NCBI GenBank assembly: GCA_028284625.1
Contig: JANQRH010000030.1
Location: forward strand, 1 to 47,383
Source: Afifellaceae bacterium
GTDB lineage: Bacteria > Pseudomonadota > Alphaproteobacteria > Rhizobiales > Afifellaceae
Reading direction: 5' to 3'
Length of the DNA: 47,383 nt
The notes under the pieces were generated by a model. It was not told the origin of the DNA. It did no database searches and saw nothing but the letters and a program-made list of their open reading frames with translations. The translations under genes and the position numbers were made by a program. Below are positions 44,329-47,383 of this stretch, in pieces (within the stretch, counting starts at the first letter, position 1; every line of letters begins with the position of its first letter).

Positions 44329-44564
44329 TGGGTTCCGCCTCTCCTCAGGGCGCGTCGGGCAGGGCCGTCCCTCCTTGACCCGCGAGCGCGCCATCGAAAA
44401 TTTGAGCTAAGTTGAAAGGAAAACTGAGGGGTGAAGGCAAGCGGATCAGGTGACCAGCGTTAACGGCTGAGCGCCCGTTTCGTGGCTAAAAGCGCATCCT
44501 GTCTTCTGCCGCTTGCCGTGCCTTGGGCCACGATTTCTGCCGCAATCTGTTGTATGGGGCAGAC

Positions 44565-45116
44565 ATGCTTAATCCCGATTCCAGCGCATCAGCGGCCGCC
44601 ACACTTGCGGCGGGGCGTCTGCCAGGCGGCCTTCTGGCGCTGGCGGTCGTTCTGCTCGCCGCTTCGGCGGGGACGATCGTCGTCGCGTTGGCGTTTGAGC
44701 ATATCGGCGGCTATCAGCCGTGCGCGCTCTGTCTGATGCAGCGCACGCCGTATTATCTCGGCGCGCCGATTGCCGCGCTTGCCGTCGCCGCGGCATGGTT
44801 TTGGCCGATGCGTTCCGTGCTGGCGCTGCTCTTTGCGGCGTTCGCGGCACTGATGTTCTATGGCGGCGGTGTCGCCATCTACCACGCGGGCGTGGAGTGG
44901 GCTTTTTGGGAAGGGCCAGCGGCATGCGCGGAGGCGCCCGGCGGGGGGAGCGCCGCTGACATGCTTGGCGATCTCGGGCAGGTCACATTGCCAAGCTGCA
45001 CGGAAGCGAATTGGCGCTTTCTCGGCCTGTCTTTCGCCGGATGGAACGTTCTGGTTTCGGCAGCGCTTGCCGCGCTCGGCCTCTATGCAGCGCGCCAGGC
45101 GTTGCGGCGCGCTTAA
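44565..45116 (+). CDS. dsbB: Disulfide bond formation protein DsbB
   Basis: Inner-membrane quinone reductase that reoxidises DsbA, four hydrophobic helices in 183 residues. The first redox pair is Cys53-x-x-Cys56 in QPCALCLMQR, directly after the first helix, and the second pair is Cys121 (AACAEAPG) and Cys145 (LPSCTEANWRFLGL). The end GLSFAGWNVL is a common DsbB block. The ATG at 44565 has GGGGC close before it; an upstream TTG frame is less likely. No dsbA is nearby. It converges with the HNH gene. Confidence 0.93.
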   Translation: MLNPDSSASAAATLAAGRLPGGLLALAVVLLAASAGTIVVALAFEHIGGYQPCALCLMQRTPYYLGAPIAALAVAAAWFWPMRSVLALLFAAFAALMFYGGGVAIYHAGVEWAFWEGPAACAEAPGGGSAADMLGDLGQVTLPSCTEANWRFLGLSFAGWNVLVSAALAALGLYAARQALRRA

Positions 45117-45128
45117 GCCGCAGCAGCT

Positions 45129-45686
45129 CTAAGGCTCCAGCACCGCGTCCCAGTAAAGATAGTCGAGCCAGCTATCGTGCAGATAGTTGGGCGGAAAGAG
45201 CCGGCCGTTCTTGTGCAAATCGTGGACCGTGGGCTCATACGGTTTCTGCTGCGGCCACATCTTCACGTCGCCGCAGGTCTTGTTGCCCTTCTTGAGATTG
45301 CACGGCGCACACGCCGCCACGACGTTCAGCCACGTCGTCTGCCCACCGCGCGAGCGCGGCACGAGATGATCGAACGTCAGATCGTCGCCGTCCCCGCAAT
45401 ACTGGCATTGGAAGCGATCGCGCAGGAAAACGTTGAAGCGGGTGAAGGCGGGGTGACGAGAGGGGCGGATGTAGGTCTTGAGCGATACGACGCTGGGCAG
45501 GTTCATCTCGAAGCTCGGACTTCGAACCTTCAGCTCGTATTCGGAGACGATGTTCACTCGGTCGAGAAACACCGCCTTGATCGCGTCCTGCCAGGACCAC
45601 AGCGACAGCGGATAGTAGCTGAGCGGCCGGTAATCGGCGTTCAGCACCAGCGCCGGATGTGCCTCTGGCGATACGTGTACTGTCAT
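45129..45686 (-). CDS. HNH endonuclease
   Basis: Nuclease-fold protein of 185 residues. Two CxxC pairs, Cys94/Cys97 (FQCQYCGDG) and Cys126/Cys129 (AACAPCNLKKGNK), bind a structural zinc. The HNH core is FDHLVPRSRGG with Asp106-His107 and the Asn121 of WLNVV, then CN at 129-130. The N-terminus ALVLNADYRPLSYYPLSLWS and IVSEYELKVRSPS is the layout of the widespread chromosomal HNH family, in which no restriction or mobile link is needed. The start is an ATG at 45686. It has no methylase or toxin neighbour. Confidence 0.94.
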   Translation of the reverse strand: MTVHVSPEAHPALVLNADYRPLSYYPLSLWSWQDAIKAVFLDRVNIVSEYELKVRSPSFEMNLPSVVSLKTYIRPSRHPAFTRFNVFLRDRFQCQYCGDGDDLTFDHLVPRSRGGQTTWLNVVAACAPCNLKKGNKTCGDVKMWPQQKPYEPTVHDLHKNGRLFPPNYLHDSWLDYLYWDAVLEP

Positions 45687-45862
45687 CTCTGACGCGTCCC
45701 GACCCCGCCGAAACCCATGATTCTCTGCGTTTTCGATAGTCTACAGTGGTCGTGTCAGTGTTGTGAAGCTCTGCGGTCGCTGCCGACAATGCGGCAATTC
45801 GTGCCGATTCGGCGGAGACTCCGGCCTCAGGCCGGGCGGTTCATGACGCCGCCGGACGCGGA

Positions 45863-46339
45863 TCAGGGCGTAAGTTGTCTCTCTAAAGTGGCGGTTCCAG
45901 TCGGTTTGAAGCCGGCGCGCGCATAGAAGGCTTGGGCGCGGGCGTCAGCGGGATCAGCGTTCAGGAGCACGGCTCGCAAGCCCTTCTCAAGGAGCGCATC
46001 GCAGACCGTGCTGAGAAGGAGCGACCCAAGCCCGCGTCCGCGCTCCGACGCGTCGATCCAGAGGTCGTCGAGCACGGCCACCGCGCCGCCATGGTCGATG
46101 GAATGGCGGCGGTAGGTGAGGGCATAGCCGCTGTCTTTGCCGCCGATGATCAGCAACCAAGCACGCCCGAGACCAGAATCAGCGCATAAAGCCGCGACCG
46201 CGTCGGCCTGAAGTGGATCGACGGCGTAACCGCTCTCGCCGTGGAAACTGCGTACCAGCGCGACGAGGCGGTCGGTCATGTCCGGCGTGACCGGCACGAT
46301 CTTCGCCTCTTGGGAAGCACTCCCGCGCGCGTTGGTCAT
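45863..46339 (-). CDS. GNAT N-acetyltransferase
   Basis: Single-domain acetyltransferase of 158 residues. The GNAT fold is marked by VLDDLWIDASERGRGLGSLL near 90, with the acetyl-CoA loop RGRGLG (Q/R-x-x-G-x-G/A), then LLNADPADARAQAFYARAGF, the C-terminal FY-xx-xGF motif. The start ATG at 46339 overlaps the stop of the carboxylesterase by four bases and so is preferred over a frame open to 46426. The substrate is unknown, possibly an amine or aminoglycoside-like molecule. Confidence 0.9.
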   Translation of the reverse strand: MTNARGSASQEAKIVPVTPDMTDRLVALVRSFHGESGYAVDPLQADAVAALCADSGLGRAWLLIIGGKDSGYALTYRRHSIDHGGAVAVLDDLWIDASERGRGLGSLLLSTVCDALLEKGLRAVLLNADPADARAQAFYARAGFKPTGTATLERQLTP

Positions 46340-46983
46340 TGCGGCAGAACGCGCCTCAGGAACGCCAGGCCAAGCTCCAGGCCGTCGGGGCCGATGCCGT
46401 GCGGGATGCCAGGCGAGACGTGCCATTCCACAGGAATTTCCGCGGCCGCCAATCCTTGTGCGGCTCCGTAGAGCGCCTGCACGGGGATGAGATCATCCTG
46501 GTCGCCGTGGATGAGCAGGACCGGCGGCTTGTGAACGGCGTCTCCCTTCAGCGCGTCCGGATCTGCGAGCAGGCCGGAATAGCCGAGGATGCCGGCGAGC
46601 TGTCGCGGCCGCTGCGGTCCGGTATGAAGCGCCATCATCGTGCCCTGGCTGAAGCCGACCAGAACGCATTGGTCTTCTCGGAGATTGTGCTGCCCAAGCT
46701 CGGCATCGAGAAACGCATCAAGCGCCGGTTGGGCGTGCGCCACGCCGCGGGCGAATTCCTGAGGGTCGCGCATCGTCAGGTCGAACCATTGCCGTCCCAT
46801 CGGCGCACCGGCACAAGGCTCCGGCGCGTTCGGTGAGACGAAGGCGGTATTCGGCAGCGCCGGGGCCCATTCGCGGCCGAGCCCGATCAGGTCGTTTCCG
46901 TCCGCGCCAAAGCCATGCAGGAAGATGACGAGGCTCTGAGCAGGGCCGCCGGCAGCCGGCGCGAGGCGAGGTCCGTCGAGCAT
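46336..46983 (-). CDS. Phospholipase/carboxylesterase-family hydrolase
   Basis: Alpha/beta hydrolase of the acyl-protein thioesterase/carboxylesterase family, 215 residues. The oxyanion block is IFLHGFGADGNDL, the nucleophile Ser112 is in VGFSQGTMM, the acid is in IHGDQDDLIP (Asp163 or 164) and His195 is in PGIPHGIG. LVIFLHGFGADGNDLIGLG near 18 is the family's first signature. Natural esters are unknown. It is coupled with the following GNAT gene by a four-base overlap. Confidence 0.92.
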   Translation of the reverse strand: MLDGPRLAPAAGGPAQSLVIFLHGFGADGNDLIGLGREWAPALPNTAFVSPNAPEPCAGAPMGRQWFDLTMRDPQEFARGVAHAQPALDAFLDAELGQHNLREDQCVLVGFSQGTMMALHTGPQRPRQLAGILGYSGLLADPDALKGDAVHKPPVLLIHGDQDDLIPVQALYGAAQGLAAAEIPVEWHVSPGIPHGIGPDGLELGLAFLRRVLPQ

Positions 46984-47049
46984 GGCGCTTTTTGCCGCCT
47001 CCGACGCTTTTCGGCAATCGTTTCGGAGGCGATGCCGCGCGCCAGGCGC

Positions 47050-47383
47050 TCAGCCGCCGGCGTGCCGCTCCAGGGCGGCGATCGTGCCGCGGCCGAATAC
47101 CCCGTCAATGGCGCCGGTATAGGTGCCACGCGCCTTCAGGGCCCTTTGGATCTCGCGCCGCGCGTCGCCAGAAAGGTCGCTTGCGCGATCGTTGACCAAT
47201 GCCTGCCGGGCCAATCCCGACGCATTTCTGAGGGCATCGAGGAAGTATTGCGCGGCCTGTGCTGCGTCGAAGGGGAGGCCGCCGCCGCCGCGCATGTATT
47301 TCTGGCCCAGCATCCAGATGGCGTCGGCATAGCCCTGATCGGCCGCCTGGCGGAGCCACGTCACAGCCTCAGCCTCGTCCTGG
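47050..47383 (-). CDS. Sel1-repeat protein with peptidoglycan-binding domain (5' partial)
   Basis: Only the C-terminal end is inside the window; the frame continues past the right edge. It has at least one Sel1 repeat (DEAEAVTWLRQAADQGYADA then IWMLGQKYM) with the A-x-W/x-x-AA-x-QG-xA layout, and then a peptidoglycan-binding-type domain at the C-terminus (DARREIQRALKARGTYTGAI then DGVFGRGTIAALERHAGG), where the GxFGxxTxxAL pattern is the PGBD-1 signature. Such pairs occur in envelope or periplasmic proteins of alphaproteobacteria, where they act in cell-envelope or polarity functions. No N-terminal signal is visible. Confidence 0.87.
   Translation of the reverse strand, partial: QDEAEAVTWLRQAADQGYADAIWMLGQKYMRGGGGLPFDAAQAAQYFLDALRNASGLARQALVNDRASDLSGDARREIQRALKARGTYTGAIDGVFGRGTIAALERHAGG

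Noticed and set aside
45129-45686. HNH gene as a restriction or mobile-intron nuclease
   Set aside because: It has no methylase, intron or repeats nearby and matches the common chromosomal HNH family.

Overview
The window is GC-rich, densely packed chromosomal DNA that reads as an alphaproteobacterium of the Rhizobiales/Hyphomicrobiales type. The reasons are an outer-membrane porin of the rhizobial kind at the left edge, an IalB-family protein, a DUF2865 protein, a BRCT/TPR protein beside ku and ligD, and two copies of an intergenic repeat of the type seen in this order (core GCATGATCCCGAAAAGTGGG). No species can be named from the sequence. There is no phage, integrase, transposase or CRISPR array; most of the region looks like stable chromosome arranged in short operons.

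Layout. 1-1.25 kb: 3' part of a porin with a strong UUCG-loop terminator. 1.35-9 kb: a cytochrome P450, then a surface-polysaccharide group with divergent kpsS-like and kpsC-like Kdo-transferase genes, a protein with a ParB/sulfiredoxin-like C-terminal motif and a glycosyltransferase-like protein, then a small YCII-like protein. 9.1-10.8 kb: ammonium transporter amtB followed by a P-II signal protein, with a repeat element between them and a possible sigma-54 promoter in front. 11-17.8 kb, minus strand: ligD, ku, a BRCT/MerR-like/TPR protein, an alpha/beta hydrolase, a DUF427 protein and a zinc alcohol dehydrogenase. The first four are tightly spaced or overlapping and look like one non-homologous end-joining operon with two uncharacterised passengers. 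17.9-24.3 kb, plus strand: a complete five-gene branched-chain-amino-acid-type (Liv/HAAT) ABC transporter, an IalB-like secreted protein and a maleylacetate reductase-like iron alcohol dehydrogenase. 24.6-27 kb: a DGPF-motif YCII protein overlapping an ECF42-type sigma factor with a TPR tail, then a VOC/glyoxalase protein and a TfoX-N protein.

27-33.8 kb: a BcsL/CelD-type GNAT protein, DUF924 and a translationally coupled acyl-CoA synthetase, a TusA-like protein, a D-Ala-D-Ala carboxypeptidase and an M20 amidohydrolase. 33.8-40.3 kb: an AAA+ ATPase read from a probable TTG start directly after the M20 stop, a small DUF551-like protein, an ABC exporter half-transporter, a hairpin-rich intergenic stretch, DUF2865, a sterol-desaturase-family hydroxylase and a small secreted protein. 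40.5 kb: tRNA-Leu(CAA). 40.7-44.3 kb, minus strand: JmjC/cupin-like protein, BcsL-type GNAT and a Wzx-like flippase form an overlapping operon that may modify and export a lipid-linked glycan. 44.5-47.4 kb: DsbB, an HNH endonuclease, a GNAT/carboxylesterase pair and the 3' end of a Sel1-repeat protein with a peptidoglycan-binding domain.

The most promising less-described units are the NHEJ operon with the BRCT/TPR protein, the JmjC-GNAT-flippase operon, the ParB-like protein in the Kdo-transferase locus, the ECF42/DGPF cluster, and the structured repeats. All functions are inferred from sequence motifs read by eye; no database search was possible.
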